Of a stretch of 64,000 bases of DNA, positions 18,240 through 28,258 are shown one piece after another. Positions within the stretch are counted from its first letter, which is position 1, and every line of letters begins with the position of its first letter. The notes under the pieces were generated by a model. It did no database searches and was not told where the DNA came from. It saw only the letters and a list, made by a program, of their open reading frames with translations. Source of the DNA: Bacteroidales bacterium (lineage in GTDB: Bacteria > Bacteroidota > Bacteroidia > Bacteroidales > Paludibacteraceae); contig JALFYY010000013.1 of the NCBI GenBank assembly GCA_022783865.1, positions 124,001 through 188,000 on the forward strand, read 5' to 3'. The position numbers were made by a program, and so were the translations under genes.

Positions 18240-19970
18240 ATGCGCAAGTCCTGCCTGATATTGTTGTTCTGTTTGCCTGTTATGCTTTGGGCGGAACCAG
18301 TTCCGTCCGGTTATTATTATAAAGCACAAGGGCAGAGCGATGCCGCGCTCAAAACAGCGCTTCACGATACGATACGTGGCGGTATGCGTTTTCACTATGG
18401 CACGCAGGGAACTTCTTATACTGACGGCACATATTATACTGCTACTTGGAACTATTTCCCTTTGACCGATCAGCGTGCCGACGGCACCATCTGGGATATG
18501 TATTCTTCTACCAAACGCTATTTCCCCTATGATGGAGGTTCTGCTTGCGGGCAGCAGATTGAGCATTGCTTGCCAAAGTCGTGGTGGGGATGGACCTCTT
18601 CTGATACAGGTTCTTCCAAAAGGGCTTATCAGGATTTGTATATACTTAATCCGGCGGATGCACAGGCGAATGGACAGAAATCCAATTATCCGCCCGGTCA
18701 TGTGCAGCGAGGTGATAAGTTCGATAACGGCTCTTTCCGTATGGACAAAGCCGAATCTTCACTCTATGGCTGGATTTGTTTCGAACCGGAAGAGTGTTAC
18801 CGGGGTGATTTTGCACGTACCTGGTTCTATGTTGTCACGGCTTACCAAGACCTTGCTTGGAATCCTGACTATGCGCGGTATTTGGGCAATGAATCGTATC
18901 TTGTCTTTCAGCCTGAACTGATTGAAGTGCTGCTCGATTGGCACCGTGCCGACCCTGTCAGCCGCAAAGAAATCCATCGTGCCGATGCTGTCAGCAGTCT
19001 GCAGCACAACCGTAATCCGTTTATCGACTATCCCGAATTGGTGGAATATATATGGGGTGACAAAAAGGGGCAAAAGGCAGATTTCTCCCGACTTGTTTGC
19101 ACGGCTTCTCCCGACTATATGCCTGAAGAAGACTTTACTAATTTTACCGCCTATGAGCCTGTCAACACTACATCCGACGGCTTCACTGCTCTGTGGGATA
19201 ATTTTCAAACCGACTATACGCTCGATGTCTATACCCGCACCTGCTCGGGGCATAACGATACGCTTGTCAACCTGCCGGCACTCACGGCAAAACTGTTGGA
19301 GGCACATCCGCTTGCTTCTTACGAAGGCAAACTGCAATCTGCCGGCACCAATGCTGTCACCATGGGAGCAAGCAATACCGATGGGGCGGTATTGTTGTCA
19401 GGCTTGCAACTGACTGCGCCTGCTACGCTTGTATTTCGTGCGAACATCTTCCAAACAGCGGATGCAGGCGAATTGCAAATCTTTCTCGATGGCCATCAGT
19501 CGGCAGATACTACAATCGTATTGCCCGTTTCGCGCGATGAACGGCGCTATACTTATACGCTCCCTCAGGGCACTGATGCCGTGAAGATACTTTCTGTGGG
19601 CGGTTCAACGAAGAAGCGTGCCTGTATGCAGGAGCTCTATCTCGTGCAGGGTGACCTGCAGGAAACCGTTACGCATCTTGCCGGTTATCCGCAAGAGGTG
19701 GTTTTCGACCCCATGTCGCATGATGCTTGTTGCACTTGGCAAGTCGCTGTGTCCGAGAGTTATAAGAATATGCCGCTCTACTACCGTGTCACCACGAAGG
19801 AAGGTCGTGTTTCCAACGAGCAAACTGTTGTGCTCTCCGGTACTACCAATCTGCCTGCTGTACAAATGCAACAACAGGGCAATGCACGCATCGTACTACG
19901 CAATGGCACATTGTATATTTTCAGAGAAGAGCACTACTATACCGTTTTGGGGCAAAAAGTGCAACAATAA
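18240..19970 (+). CDS. Secreted endonuclease I family nuclease with C-terminal extension
   Basis: 576 residues. Signal peptide about 1-18 (MLWAE). Residues about 22-290 match the EndA/NucM endonuclease I family: IEHCLPKSWWG with the catalytic His, DLYILNPADAQANGQKSNYP, the RGDFARTWFYVVT segment and HNRNPFIDYPELVEYIW. Several cysteines are consistent with an exported fold. The remainder (about 310-576) is beta-rich, with no motif I can name except a short terminal piece (YIFREEHYYTVLGQKVQQ) resembling a truncated T9SS sorting domain. The family cuts DNA and RNA non-specifically; a role in feeding on extracellular nucleic acid is likely. Co-transcription with pssA (9 bp apart) seems positional rather than functional. 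Confidence 0.88.
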   Translation: MRKSCLILLFCLPVMLWAEPVPSGYYYKAQGQSDAALKTALHDTIRGGMRFHYGTQGTSYTDGTYYTATWNYFPLTDQRADGTIWDMYSSTKRYFPYDGGSACGQQIEHCLPKSWWGWTSSDTGSSKRAYQDLYILNPADAQANGQKSNYPPGHVQRGDKFDNGSFRMDKAESSLYGWICFEPEECYRGDFARTWFYVVTAYQDLAWNPDYARYLGNESYLVFQPELIEVLLDWHRADPVSRKEIHRADAVSSLQHNRNPFIDYPELVEYIWGDKKGQKADFSRLVCTASPDYMPEEDFTNFTAYEPVNTTSDGFTALWDNFQTDYTLDVYTRTCSGHNDTLVNLPALTAKLLEAHPLASYEGKLQSAGTNAVTMGASNTDGAVLLSGLQLTAPATLVFRANIFQTADAGELQIFLDGHQSADTTIVLPVSRDERRYTYTLPQGTDAVKILSVGGSTKKRACMQELYLVQGDLQETVTHLAGYPQEVVFDPMSHDACCTWQVAVSESYKNMPLYYRVTTKEGRVSNEQTVVLSGTTNLPAVQMQQQGNARIVLRNGTLYIFREEHYYTVLGQKVQQ

Positions 19971-20092
19971 ATGATTGGACAAACTGACGCTTCCTCAGTT
20001 CCTCAATTAAAGTTCTGTCCGCTCAATTCTTCATAACCTAAAATCTTCACCTATTCTGCCAATATTTCCACAAGATTTTGTAAATGTTGTAG

Positions 20093-20100
20093 TATCTTTG
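20093..20100 (+). promoter_or_regulatory. -7 box of the surface-protein cluster promoter
   Basis: TATCTTTG lies 36 bp before the ATG at 20136. No good TTG is found 19-20 bp upstream. The rest of the 165-bp gap after the nuclease gene shows nothing else. Confidence 0.5.
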
Positions 20101-20135
20101 CACTCGTAATAATGTGCAAACTATAATTTAGTATC

Positions 20136-22892
20136 ATGAACAGATATTCAAAGCTAACTCCTTTATTGTCAATTCGCTGTAGTCTGTGCAAGATGTTGCT
20201 TGCGGGCGGATTGCTGTTGTCGGCGGCATCGTTGCTGTCGGCACAAAATGCATCGCACGATGGGCAATCTACCGAAGGCACTGACTTTTGGGTGACTTTC
20301 CTCAGAGCCGATTCGCACGATGGTGATGACAAGAAAATCACTCTTTCTGTGTCTATCTCTGCCAGAGAAGCTTGTGATGTAACCTTGGAAAATATACGTT
20401 CCGGCTATAAAGAAGAAGTGCATCTTAATGCCAACGAACTCAAAGAAGTGCAGCTTTACTATGGTACTGCCAGGGTGGATAAAAATCCCCGTCAGAGCGA
20501 TACGAAGATTTGCTATACCTATTTGTCAGAGAGGATTGATTCGTCGGCTATTCATGTCACTGCTACGGCAAACATCTCGCTTTTTGCCAGCAATCATAAG
20601 GATAAATCGTTTGATGCGACCAATGTTCTTCCGACAACTGCGTTGAACGATGAATATGTCATTCAAACCTATCCGCCAAGTGTGCATTCCGACACACCGC
20701 AAGGCTCGCATTTTGCCATTGTGGCTACTGAAGACAATACGGTGGTTGATTATACTCCTACGGTTGATACTGAAGCACTGAACGGTTTCCGTTCGGCTTT
20801 GGCTGCTTGGGGTATAGACAAAGTGTTCGAGATGTATCCTGAGTACGAGCGTTTCCGCAACTATACGACCGATGGTTCTATGGCTACCGATACGCTGCAA
20901 GCCGGCGAAGTGTGGTACGTTTGGACAGGTGACCGCTCAGGCGAGAGTGCCGACTTGAGCGGAACTACCGTCAAAGCACGCAATGGCAAGAAGATTGCTG
21001 TTTTCCAAGGTTGCCCGCATACGAATATCCCCGATAAGATTCGCGACCGCGACCATATCTTCTCACAAGCCATGCCTACTACAACATGGGGTACTAATTT
21101 TGCCCTCACGGCTTCACTCACCCGCAAGCGTGACATTATCCGTGTGTTGGCACTTCATGATGATACCGAAGTGCGTGTGAACGGCAACCTTATTTATACT
21201 TTCGACTTCTCTACTAACCCCAAACGTACTTTTGAGTTTGAACTCGGTGAGAAAAATGTTACGTGCAGTGACAAGAATCATAAAGGAGCGCTCCCGTTGG
21301 CAGGACGGGAAGATATCCCCTTTGTCGAAGGAACCAATTGTTTCGTGGAAACATCCTGCCCTTGTGCAGTCCATCTGTTTATGTGTTCCAATACTTATGA
21401 CAGTACGCCTGATGGTGACCCTGCTATGGTGTGGATTAACCCTATCGAACAGGTTATCGACCAAATCACCTTTGCCACCTACATGTCCACCAACACGCAC
21501 TATGTAAATATTGTTACCACCAAAGATAATGTAGCTACGATGCAGTTGGACGGCACAGATATCTCTGCCGATTTTGCACCTGTAACAGGTAGCAACGACC
21601 GATACTGGTTTGCCCGCAAGAACATTTCCTATGCCACTCATACACTCCAAGGCAAAGAAGGATTCATCGCCCACGTCTATGGCTATGGCGACAAAGAGTC
21701 TTACGGCTACTCTGCCGGTGGTGCCACCAAAACGCTGACTTCGTCTATCACTATCAACGGCAAAGAGTTTACCGCCGATAGCAACAATCTCATCTGCGGT
21801 ATAGACGAAGTGAATTTCGGTTGCTCGCTCAACTATAACTTCGAGAAGATAGTTTGGGGATTCGGCGACGGCACAGCTCCTTATACGGATAACGGACCTG
21901 ACTCTGTATCGAATGTGACACACTTATATGAAAAAGACGGAGTTTACGAAGCTTATGCGCTTGTTTATCGCACCTCTACCAATCTGTGCGAAGGGCAGTC
22001 TGCTATGGATAGTATCCCTATCAAAGTCAATATCGGACGCTTCACTTTCAGTATGGGTGAACCCGAAATTCCTTGCAACAACGGCGTAGAGGCTTGGATA
22101 GGACGTATTCCGTTCAACAACGAATCGGGTACCGACCTTGAGTCAGACAACACTACTATCGAGTTCGACGCCAATGCTATTGCAGCCGGCTTTAGCAATG
22201 CCGACCTTGTACTGCGCGACAGTCATTTCGAAATCAATATCCCTGATGATGCTACGGTAGGAACGGAATACGGCATTCATATTGTCATTACCTCCGAGTG
22301 CGGTGGCACTGATACGACGCTCTATTTTCAGCTCAACTACGATGCCGATGTGCTTTCGCAGCGTGCTGACAATGTATTGGGCTTGTTGGCAGAGCCTTTC
22401 GAGGGTGACGAACTGAGCGGTTTCCAATGGTATAGCATTGATGCAGCGGGCGATACGACTGCTATCGACGGACAAGTGAGTGCAACGCTCAACTGGTACG
22501 ACCTGCCTGCCGACCAATACAACGGCAATACCTATTTCCTCTGTTTCTGTAAGAACCGCGGCACAGAAAAAGAAGTGCGCACTTGTACCTGCGACAAGGG
22601 CTTTACCGGAGATGACGGGGATTTGGTGTTTGAGATACCGGATAGTATCACCATTGTGCAACAGAACATGGCGCACATAGGCGAACGCATCTTTGTCAAT
22701 GCCAAACTCCCATCGACGCTCACTTGGCTCACGGTGGATGGCACTGCCTATGCTACCGAAGATATTCCTGCCGGCGGACGCACCGTAGAGGTACCCGACA
22801 GGGAAGGTTTCTACATCTTGCGGGTAGCCACACTTGCCGAAAAGAAGAAAAATGTACAAACACGCAACTTCAAATTCTTAGTAACCAAATAA
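20136..22892 (+). CDS. IgGFc-binding-like T9SS surface protein with PKD-like domain (first of pair)
   Basis: 918 residues. A long N-terminal region with a hydrophobic core (about 20-36, ending LLSAQ) is the export signal. Residues about 45-540 resemble the IgGFc-binding N-terminal domain used by Bacteroidota surface proteins: STEGTDFWVTF, ISLFASNH, NVLPTTALNDEYVIQTYPP, FAIVATEDNTVVDYTP, TVKARNGKKIAVFQG, ETSCPCAVHLFM, GFIAHVYGYGDKESYGYSAG. A PKD-like domain (WGFGDGTAP...VTHLYEKDGVYEAYALVY, about 565-620) follows, then beta-rich segments and a terminal domain ending NFKFLVTK. The protein at 25129 shares the same order of motifs, so the two are paralogues flanking an OmpA-family gene. The ligand is unknown; immunoglobulin binding is only the domain's name. 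Confidence 0.78.
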   Translation: MNRYSKLTPLLSIRCSLCKMLLAGGLLLSAASLLSAQNASHDGQSTEGTDFWVTFLRADSHDGDDKKITLSVSISAREACDVTLENIRSGYKEEVHLNANELKEVQLYYGTARVDKNPRQSDTKICYTYLSERIDSSAIHVTATANISLFASNHKDKSFDATNVLPTTALNDEYVIQTYPPSVHSDTPQGSHFAIVATEDNTVVDYTPTVDTEALNGFRSALAAWGIDKVFEMYPEYERFRNYTTDGSMATDTLQAGEVWYVWTGDRSGESADLSGTTVKARNGKKIAVFQGCPHTNIPDKIRDRDHIFSQAMPTTTWGTNFALTASLTRKRDIIRVLALHDDTEVRVNGNLIYTFDFSTNPKRTFEFELGEKNVTCSDKNHKGALPLAGREDIPFVEGTNCFVETSCPCAVHLFMCSNTYDSTPDGDPAMVWINPIEQVIDQITFATYMSTNTHYVNIVTTKDNVATMQLDGTDISADFAPVTGSNDRYWFARKNISYATHTLQGKEGFIAHVYGYGDKESYGYSAGGATKTLTSSITINGKEFTADSNNLICGIDEVNFGCSLNYNFEKIVWGFGDGTAPYTDNGPDSVSNVTHLYEKDGVYEAYALVYRTSTNLCEGQSAMDSIPIKVNIGRFTFSMGEPEIPCNNGVEAWIGRIPFNNESGTDLESDNTTIEFDANAIAAGFSNADLVLRDSHFEINIPDDATVGTEYGIHIVITSECGGTDTTLYFQLNYDADVLSQRADNVLGLLAEPFEGDELSGFQWYSIDAAGDTTAIDGQVSATLNWYDLPADQYNGNTYFLCFCKNRGTEKEVRTCTCDKGFTGDDGDLVFEIPDSITIVQQNMAHIGERIFVNAKLPSTLTWLTVDGTAYATEDIPAGGRTVEVPDREGFYILRVATLAEKKKNVQTRNFKFLVTK

Positions 22893-22922
22893 ATGCCGAA
22901 GACACATTAATACGATAACAGC

Positions 22923-25109
22923 ATGAAACGTTTATTTCGCAATATACTGACTATCCTGTTGTTCCTCACGCTCTCTTGCGGTGAGACAGCCCTGATGGCT
23001 ATGCCGGCACCTGCTGCCAAAGAAACCGCTGCCCAACAAAAGAAGAAAGCGGAGGCTGCCAAGAAAAAGAAAGAGCAGGAAGCTGCCAAAGCCAAGAAGC
23101 AGAAAGAGCAGGAAAAGAAGAAAGCGGCTGCAGCCCGGGAGAATGCCAAGAAGCAGGCACAGCGTGAGAAAGACCAAGCCCAACGCCAGAAAGAGCAGGC
23201 AAAAGTGCAGGCTGAGCGGGAAAAAGCAGAAGCGCAGCGTCGGAAAGAAGACGAGCAGCGTCAAGCGCAAATAACGGCGGCAGAAGCTCAGCGTGCCCAA
23301 CAAGAAGAAGCGCAAAAACAGGCATGGTTGCGTGAGCAGGAAGAACTTGCCAATCCGAAAACGGAAGTGGTGAGCCTCTTCAATATCAGTGGCAAACTGG
23401 GCTATGCGGCTATGATGGACAATATGGGTGCCAACTTTGCCAATGTCAACCGTCCTGGACAGTTGGGCAGTACCTATCCCTATCAATCATTGGTAGGTGG
23501 TCCGGGTGCAGGCATTGCTGTTACCTACGAGTTGGAGTACGGGCATTTCCGCTTCGAGACGGGTCTCGACTTCACTTGGCTCAACTCCGCTTCGCACTAC
23601 GAATTCATGCTCCAACGCCAACTCTTGCAACCGCACGAGGCTACCTATAACTATATCACCGACGACCTCTTGGAAACACGCAATGAGGGCTATATCGGTA
23701 TTCCTGTTATGTTCGGTGCCCAGTTCTCGCGCTACTGGTTTATGTTGGGTGCCAAAGTGGGTTACGGCCTGTTTGGCAACTATCGCCAGAAGGGACAGTT
23801 CGACATCGTGGTGGACGACAAAGCTTTCCTCGAGCAATACGGTTTGGGTACATACGATATTCCTGCTAAGGCTGCCGACCAATATAAGTTGGCATTCCGT
23901 CAACCCTCTGTCAGCCTCTGTGCAGAAGTGGGTATTGATTTGGATGAGTGGTTGCAACAGCAGCCCGATAAGCGCAACCGCCAACGGGTGAAAGCCGGTG
24001 AGCGTTTGCCTTTTGGAAAGGAGCATATTCATTACAAAGTGAGTGCATTTGCCGAATACGGCGTTCTCAATACCAATGGCTCGTCTGCGGCTTATCCGTT
24101 GGCATTCAGCGATAATGCCATTTGGCCGGATGCTACCAACACCGTACTTGCCATAGGGGGAGGCAATACAAAGCTCAATAACCTCTTTGTAGGACTTAAG
24201 TTCGCCGTGCAGTTCGAAGTGCCGGGTAAGACGCCACGTCCTACACCGCCGCCTGCTTCGTATGCCGAAATCACTGTTGTGGATGCCCTGACGGGTGAGA
24301 CGCTGCCTGCTCCTATGCTGAAAATCAACAGTATCGACCGCAAGCGCACTGTTATGCAGATGCGTACTGTCAAGAACGGGCAACACCGTCAGAAAGTCAA
24401 TCCGGGCAACTATCAGGCTATTGCGCAACTTGATGGCTACTATCCGGCTACGGTTGATTTCTCGGTGCTTACGCCGGGTGATAACCTGCCTTTGCAGATA
24501 CGTTTGCAGCGTCGTCCTGTCTTCAATGTGAAAGTAGTCAATGCCGACAACTCTCAACCGCTACAGATTGCCGTGGCTTTGCAAAAGCGGGGTACAGAGC
24601 AACTCTGTTATACGCTCCATACCGATTCAGTCACCGGCGAAGCCGATATGATATTGGCTGATTCGCTTCTCTACGATTTGCATATCGAGCAGATGGGCTT
24701 CGAAACCTATCATGCCCAAGTGCCTGCGTTGGACAGCCGTATGACGGTAGTGCTGCAACCCGTCAAGAAAGGTGATGTGTTTGTGGTGCACAATCTGTTC
24801 TTCGCTACCAACAAAACGCGTATCCTGAAAGCCAGTGAGCCTGCGCTCAACGAGTTGTACCAATACCTCAGTCAGAACACGGAAATCAATATCCGTATCA
24901 TCGGTCATACCGATAATGTGGGATCTGATGCAGCCAACCAACGTCTTTCTGAAGGACGTGCCGCTGCCGTTCGTGCAGACCTGATAGAGCGTGGTATTGC
25001 GCCCGAACGCTTGCAAGCCGAAGGACGGGGCGAGTCGCAACCTGTCGATACCAACGATACTGAAGAGGGACGTCAGAACAACCGCCGTGTAGAAATAGAA
25101 ATCTTATAA
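22923..25109 (+). CDS. Coiled-coil / barrel-like / OmpA-C fusion protein
   Basis: 728 residues. After a hydrophobic signal (about 1-27; a Cys at 19 is a poor lipobox) comes a Lys/Glu/Ala/Gln-rich coiled coil (about 33-145). Next is a domain of about 290 residues resembling an eight-stranded outer-membrane barrel (GKLGYAAMMDNMGANF, YELEYGHFRFETGLDF). Then two carboxypeptidase-regulatory/PEGA-like beta domains (about 435-620: YAEITVVDALTGE, VNPGNYQAIAQLDGYYPA) and a complete OmpA C-terminal peptidoglycan-binding domain (about 625-728: NLFFATNKTRIL, IIGHTDNVGSDAANQRLSEGRAAAV, NRRVEIEIL). It lies between two IgGFc-like genes at 30 and 19 bp, so it may anchor or assemble them at the outer membrane. 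That role is inferred from position. Confidence 0.82.
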   Translation: MKRLFRNILTILLFLTLSCGETALMAMPAPAAKETAAQQKKKAEAAKKKKEQEAAKAKKQKEQEKKKAAAARENAKKQAQREKDQAQRQKEQAKVQAEREKAEAQRRKEDEQRQAQITAAEAQRAQQEEAQKQAWLREQEELANPKTEVVSLFNISGKLGYAAMMDNMGANFANVNRPGQLGSTYPYQSLVGGPGAGIAVTYELEYGHFRFETGLDFTWLNSASHYEFMLQRQLLQPHEATYNYITDDLLETRNEGYIGIPVMFGAQFSRYWFMLGAKVGYGLFGNYRQKGQFDIVVDDKAFLEQYGLGTYDIPAKAADQYKLAFRQPSVSLCAEVGIDLDEWLQQQPDKRNRQRVKAGERLPFGKEHIHYKVSAFAEYGVLNTNGSSAAYPLAFSDNAIWPDATNTVLAIGGGNTKLNNLFVGLKFAVQFEVPGKTPRPTPPPASYAEITVVDALTGETLPAPMLKINSIDRKRTVMQMRTVKNGQHRQKVNPGNYQAIAQLDGYYPATVDFSVLTPGDNLPLQIRLQRRPVFNVKVVNADNSQPLQIAVALQKRGTEQLCYTLHTDSVTGEADMILADSLLYDLHIEQMGFETYHAQVPALDSRMTVVLQPVKKGDVFVVHNLFFATNKTRILKASEPALNELYQYLSQNTEINIRIIGHTDNVGSDAANQRLSEGRAAAVRADLIERGIAPERLQAEGRGESQPVDTNDTEEGRQNNRRVEIEIL

Positions 25110-25128
25110 CTCCTTATATATAATAGTC

Positions 25129-27954
25129 ATGAAAAAGCGTTTGTTTATATATTTTGCTCTGCTGATGATGATGCCGGTATCCGTTTTTGCGGCAGCCGGC
25201 ACGGAAGGACGAGAGTTCTGGATTGCACTCACCATTGCACGTGCACCGGAAGACAAGGGTACTTCGTTTGAAACCTTTATCTGTGTTTCCTCCAAGTCGC
25301 GCAAAGGTACTGTTACGGTGACTAATCCGCAGACCAATTTTGTGCAGACTTATCAGATTCCTACGGGTACGGGGTGGCTCAAGATTACAGATATTCCTAC
25401 ATCTGCCTGGTATCCTTACACAGCAGGTGAAACGCAGCAACAGAAAGCATCCGGCAAAACATTCTCAACGGGTTTGCAACTTACCAGTACAGAGGATGTG
25501 TCCGTTTTTGCAGCCATACGTTATGAGTATGCTTTCGATGCCAGCAATATCTTGCCCATTACGGCGTTGCAGTCGGAATATATCATTCAGGATTACCCTC
25601 CTTTTGCCAATGGCTCTCCATCTACTTCGTTTAGCAACTTTTGTGTTCTTGCTACCGAAAACAATACCGAAGTGGAGATTACGCCACATGCAAAAACCTA
25701 CGATGGCAAGCCTGCAAACATACCTTTCAAAGTGACGCTCAATGCCGGACAAGTCTATTATGTGGTCAGTGAACAATCTACTGAAAATGACAAGAAAGGC
25801 AGTGATGACTCCAAAGTAAAAACATTGTCAGGTTCTTCCGTCAAGGCACTCAATGGCAAAAAAGTGGCAGTCTTTAATGGTGATATCTGTACGCGTACGC
25901 CAAATCATGTTTCAGCCCGAGATATCAACTACGAACAAGCCATGCCTGTCGATTATTGGGGTATGGAGTTCATTGTCACTCGTTCCAAAGAAAAAGATGC
26001 GAACCGTATTCGTATCACTGCACAAGAAGACGATACAGATGTCAGTATCGATGGTTATAAGGTTTGCACGCTTAGTGCACGGGAAACTTACGAAATAGAA
26101 CTGGCTGTAGCTGCTGATATGCAAAAATATGCCGACAATCCTGCCGGACAACAAATTGTTGGAGATGTCGCTTATATCAAGACTTCTTGTCCTTGTGCCG
26201 TTTATAGTTACGACACCGGTAACTCTTATAAAAGCGGATCGGTTTCTGAGATACACTCCGGCTACGGAGATCCTTCTATGACATGGGTCAGCCCCTTGGA
26301 GCAAAACTTGAGCGAGATTACTTTCGGCGTGATGAACACGAACAAGACTACACGCCATTTTGTCAATATTGTTATAGAAACCGCCAATGTCGGCAATATA
26401 GAATTGCGTGAAGTAACAGCAGGGCAATTCAGCAATAATATGCTTTCCGCTGCCGATTTCCAAACAGTGCAGAGCAACACGCGTTATTCATACGCTCGCA
26501 AAGCTTTGAGCATCAATGCAAATACTACCTATAATCTCCATAGTTCCCAAGGCGGCTTCATTGCTCATGTCTATGGCAACGGTGACGATGAGTCGTATGC
26601 CTATTCTGCAGGTTCTGCCGCTGTGAAACGTGGTTTGCAGTTGGGCAATCAGGTCTTCTCCAACGAGTCGGTTTCGGATATTACTTACTGTGTGGGCGAC
26701 CCTATACATTTCAATGCACAAGTCGGTACGGATGTTATCGACAATGCAACTTGGGATATGGGTGACGGCAAGAAATTCCACGACGGACGCATTGAGTTCG
26801 ACTATGCTTACGACTCTCCCAGTTGGTATGATATTGTAGCCAATGTAGCGGCGCACAAAGTATGTCCCGAAACCACTTATCCTGTCGAGCAGGTATCGGT
26901 GCGTATCCATGTGGTGATACCTGATACGGTTCGTCACAACTTCTTTATCTGCGAAGGCGAATCGTTCGAATATGGCGGTACTACATACACCGAAGCCACT
27001 GTCGATACTGCCTATTTCAATTGCGACAGTGTGGTTATCTTCCGGTTGGAAGTGGGCAAAAAGACCTCTTTTGAGATGGATTCGGTGGCACACGACAGTT
27101 GCTATTGGAACGGTCAGTGCTACTATGCTTCGGGTGATTATCAGTGGATTGGTACCAATGCTGCCGGTTGCGACAGTATTGTGACGATTCACCTGCATAT
27201 CCTCACCTGTCTGGATATGGATATCCATAGTCCGGCAGCACCGTTCTGCGGTGACGAACCGTTTGTTATCTTCCCGTATGACTATAAGAAAGGCGACATA
27301 GGTACAGCTGTTCTCTATGTGGATGGCAAAGAATATGCTGTAGAGATGGCTGAAGGCGAGTGCATAGTGGATATGCAGCCTTTCAAGCCAGGCAAATATA
27401 CCAATGCCCGTATCGTGGTAAGCGACCCTGTTTGCGAACAACCGCTGGAGTTCCCTGTCACTTTTGAGGTGCGTTATCCTGTCAGTGTTTTTGCCCAGAA
27501 GTGGGACAATGTATTGGCAGTATATAACAAAGACTACAATGGCGGCTACGAGTTCAGTGCTTTCCAGTGGTACAAGAACGGCGAACCTATTCCTGGTGCG
27601 ACAGGCTCTTGGTATCATTCCGATACGCCTTTGTCGCCGGATGATACGTATTCCGTATTGCTCACCACCACCGACGGGCGCACTGTTCTGTCGTGTGAGA
27701 AGAATGCTGTGGACAAATCCGCCGGAACGGCAGTGTCTGTTTCGCCTAATATGGTTGCCCCCGGTGAGGCGGTGACGGTGAAAACCGATGCGAGCGGCAA
27801 TGCTTTGCTATACAATGCTTTGGGCGTAAAGGAAATGCAAACAGCGGTGACAGATGGTGCCATGCTCCGTATGCCGCAGCGCACCGGCGTATATGTGCTC
27901 CAACTGCAATTGGAGGACGGTACGACACACAGTTTCCGCCTCATAGTACGCTGA
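25129..27954 (+). CDS. IgGFc-binding-like T9SS surface protein (second of pair)
   Basis: 941 residues with a signal peptide about 1-22. Residues about 25-500 parallel the protein at 20136 motif by motif: GREFWIALT, SVFAAIRYEYAFDASNILPITALQSEYIIQDYPP, CVLATENNTEVEITP, SVKALNGKKVAVFNG, KTSCPCAVYSYD, GFIAHVYGNGDDESYAYSAG. A PKD-like domain (WDMGDGKKFHDG, about 540-590) follows. Two repeats of a cysteine-containing motif (FNCDSVVIFRLEVG and GCDSIVTIHLHIL, about 600-695) are known from gliding or adhesion proteins. An Ig-like region (FQWYKNGEPIPGA) precedes a type A T9SS sorting domain (about 865-941, LLYNALGVKE, GVYVLQLQL). Spacing of 19 bp indicates one transcript with the two genes upstream. 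Confidence 0.8.
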   Translation: MKKRLFIYFALLMMMPVSVFAAAGTEGREFWIALTIARAPEDKGTSFETFICVSSKSRKGTVTVTNPQTNFVQTYQIPTGTGWLKITDIPTSAWYPYTAGETQQQKASGKTFSTGLQLTSTEDVSVFAAIRYEYAFDASNILPITALQSEYIIQDYPPFANGSPSTSFSNFCVLATENNTEVEITPHAKTYDGKPANIPFKVTLNAGQVYYVVSEQSTENDKKGSDDSKVKTLSGSSVKALNGKKVAVFNGDICTRTPNHVSARDINYEQAMPVDYWGMEFIVTRSKEKDANRIRITAQEDDTDVSIDGYKVCTLSARETYEIELAVAADMQKYADNPAGQQIVGDVAYIKTSCPCAVYSYDTGNSYKSGSVSEIHSGYGDPSMTWVSPLEQNLSEITFGVMNTNKTTRHFVNIVIETANVGNIELREVTAGQFSNNMLSAADFQTVQSNTRYSYARKALSINANTTYNLHSSQGGFIAHVYGNGDDESYAYSAGSAAVKRGLQLGNQVFSNESVSDITYCVGDPIHFNAQVGTDVIDNATWDMGDGKKFHDGRIEFDYAYDSPSWYDIVANVAAHKVCPETTYPVEQVSVRIHVVIPDTVRHNFFICEGESFEYGGTTYTEATVDTAYFNCDSVVIFRLEVGKKTSFEMDSVAHDSCYWNGQCYYASGDYQWIGTNAAGCDSIVTIHLHILTCLDMDIHSPAAPFCGDEPFVIFPYDYKKGDIGTAVLYVDGKEYAVEMAEGECIVDMQPFKPGKYTNARIVVSDPVCEQPLEFPVTFEVRYPVSVFAQKWDNVLAVYNKDYNGGYEFSAFQWYKNGEPIPGATGSWYHSDTPLSPDDTYSVLLTTTDGRTVLSCEKNAVDKSAGTAVSVSPNMVAPGEAVTVKTDASGNALLYNALGVKEMQTAVTDGAMLRMPQRTGVYVLQLQLEDGTTHSFRLIVR

Positions 27955-27963
27955 CAGCGGTAG

Positions 27964-27996
27964 GGTAGCTGTCGGGTAGCGGTCAGGTAGCCGTCG
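27964..27996 (+). repeat. 11-bp tandem array, family F (GGTAGCNGTCR), 3 copies
   Basis: GGTAGCTGTCG, GGTAGCGGTCA and GGTAGCCGTCG are in register, with a degenerate fourth unit just before (27953-27963). It begins only a few bases past the stop codon of the T9SS gene. Confidence 0.8.
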
Positions 27997-28044
27997 GGTT
28001 GGGGAACACTATGGGTCCCCGTCCGTATGGCAAACACCGTTGAT

Positions 28045-28077
28045 GACCCTTGTACGACCCCTGTATAACCCTTGCAT
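28045..28077 (-). repeat. 11-bp tandem array, family A in reverse orientation, 3 copies
   Basis: On the plus strand the units are GACCCTTGTAC, GACCCCTGTAT and AACCCTTGCAT. Reverse-complemented they give the GGGTYATACAA register of the arrays at 4129 and 52681. Confidence 0.82.
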
Positions 28078-28176
28078 GGGGTGCGCGAGACCTGCGTATG
28101 GGTAGCCAAACGGAAGGTAGAAGTTATGAACAGATATTGCATATGACCGATACATAGGATGAGACATATAAATATA

Positions 28177-28204
28177 AGACGGGGCACGCCCCGTCTCTAC
28201 AAAA
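28177..28204 (-). repeat. REP-like palindrome with TTGTAGAG head (reverse orientation)
   Basis: The inverted repeat 28177-28196 has half-site AGACGGGGC and a 2-nt centre. It is followed by CTACAAA, the complement of the TTTGTAG head. The copy at 45684-45708 has the same half-site. Confidence 0.72.
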
Positions 28205-28221
28205 AAAATCTTCCGTTGCTA

Positions 28222-28252
28222 TTGCTGGTGTGGTTTATTTGTTGTACTTTTG
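28222..28252 (+). promoter_or_regulatory. Promoter in the long gap before the giant T9SS gene
   Basis: TTG at 28222-28224, a 20-bp spacer, and TACTTTTG at 28245-28252. No coding sequence starts within 650 bp downstream. It drives either a non-coding RNA or a very long leader of the gene at 28936. Confidence 0.6.
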
Positions 28253-28258
28253 CAATGT

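Noticed and set aside
20136..27954. Antibody-binding function of the IgGFc-like proteins
   Set aside because: The family name comes from a mammalian mucus protein; bacterial members are mostly untested, so no ligand was assigned.
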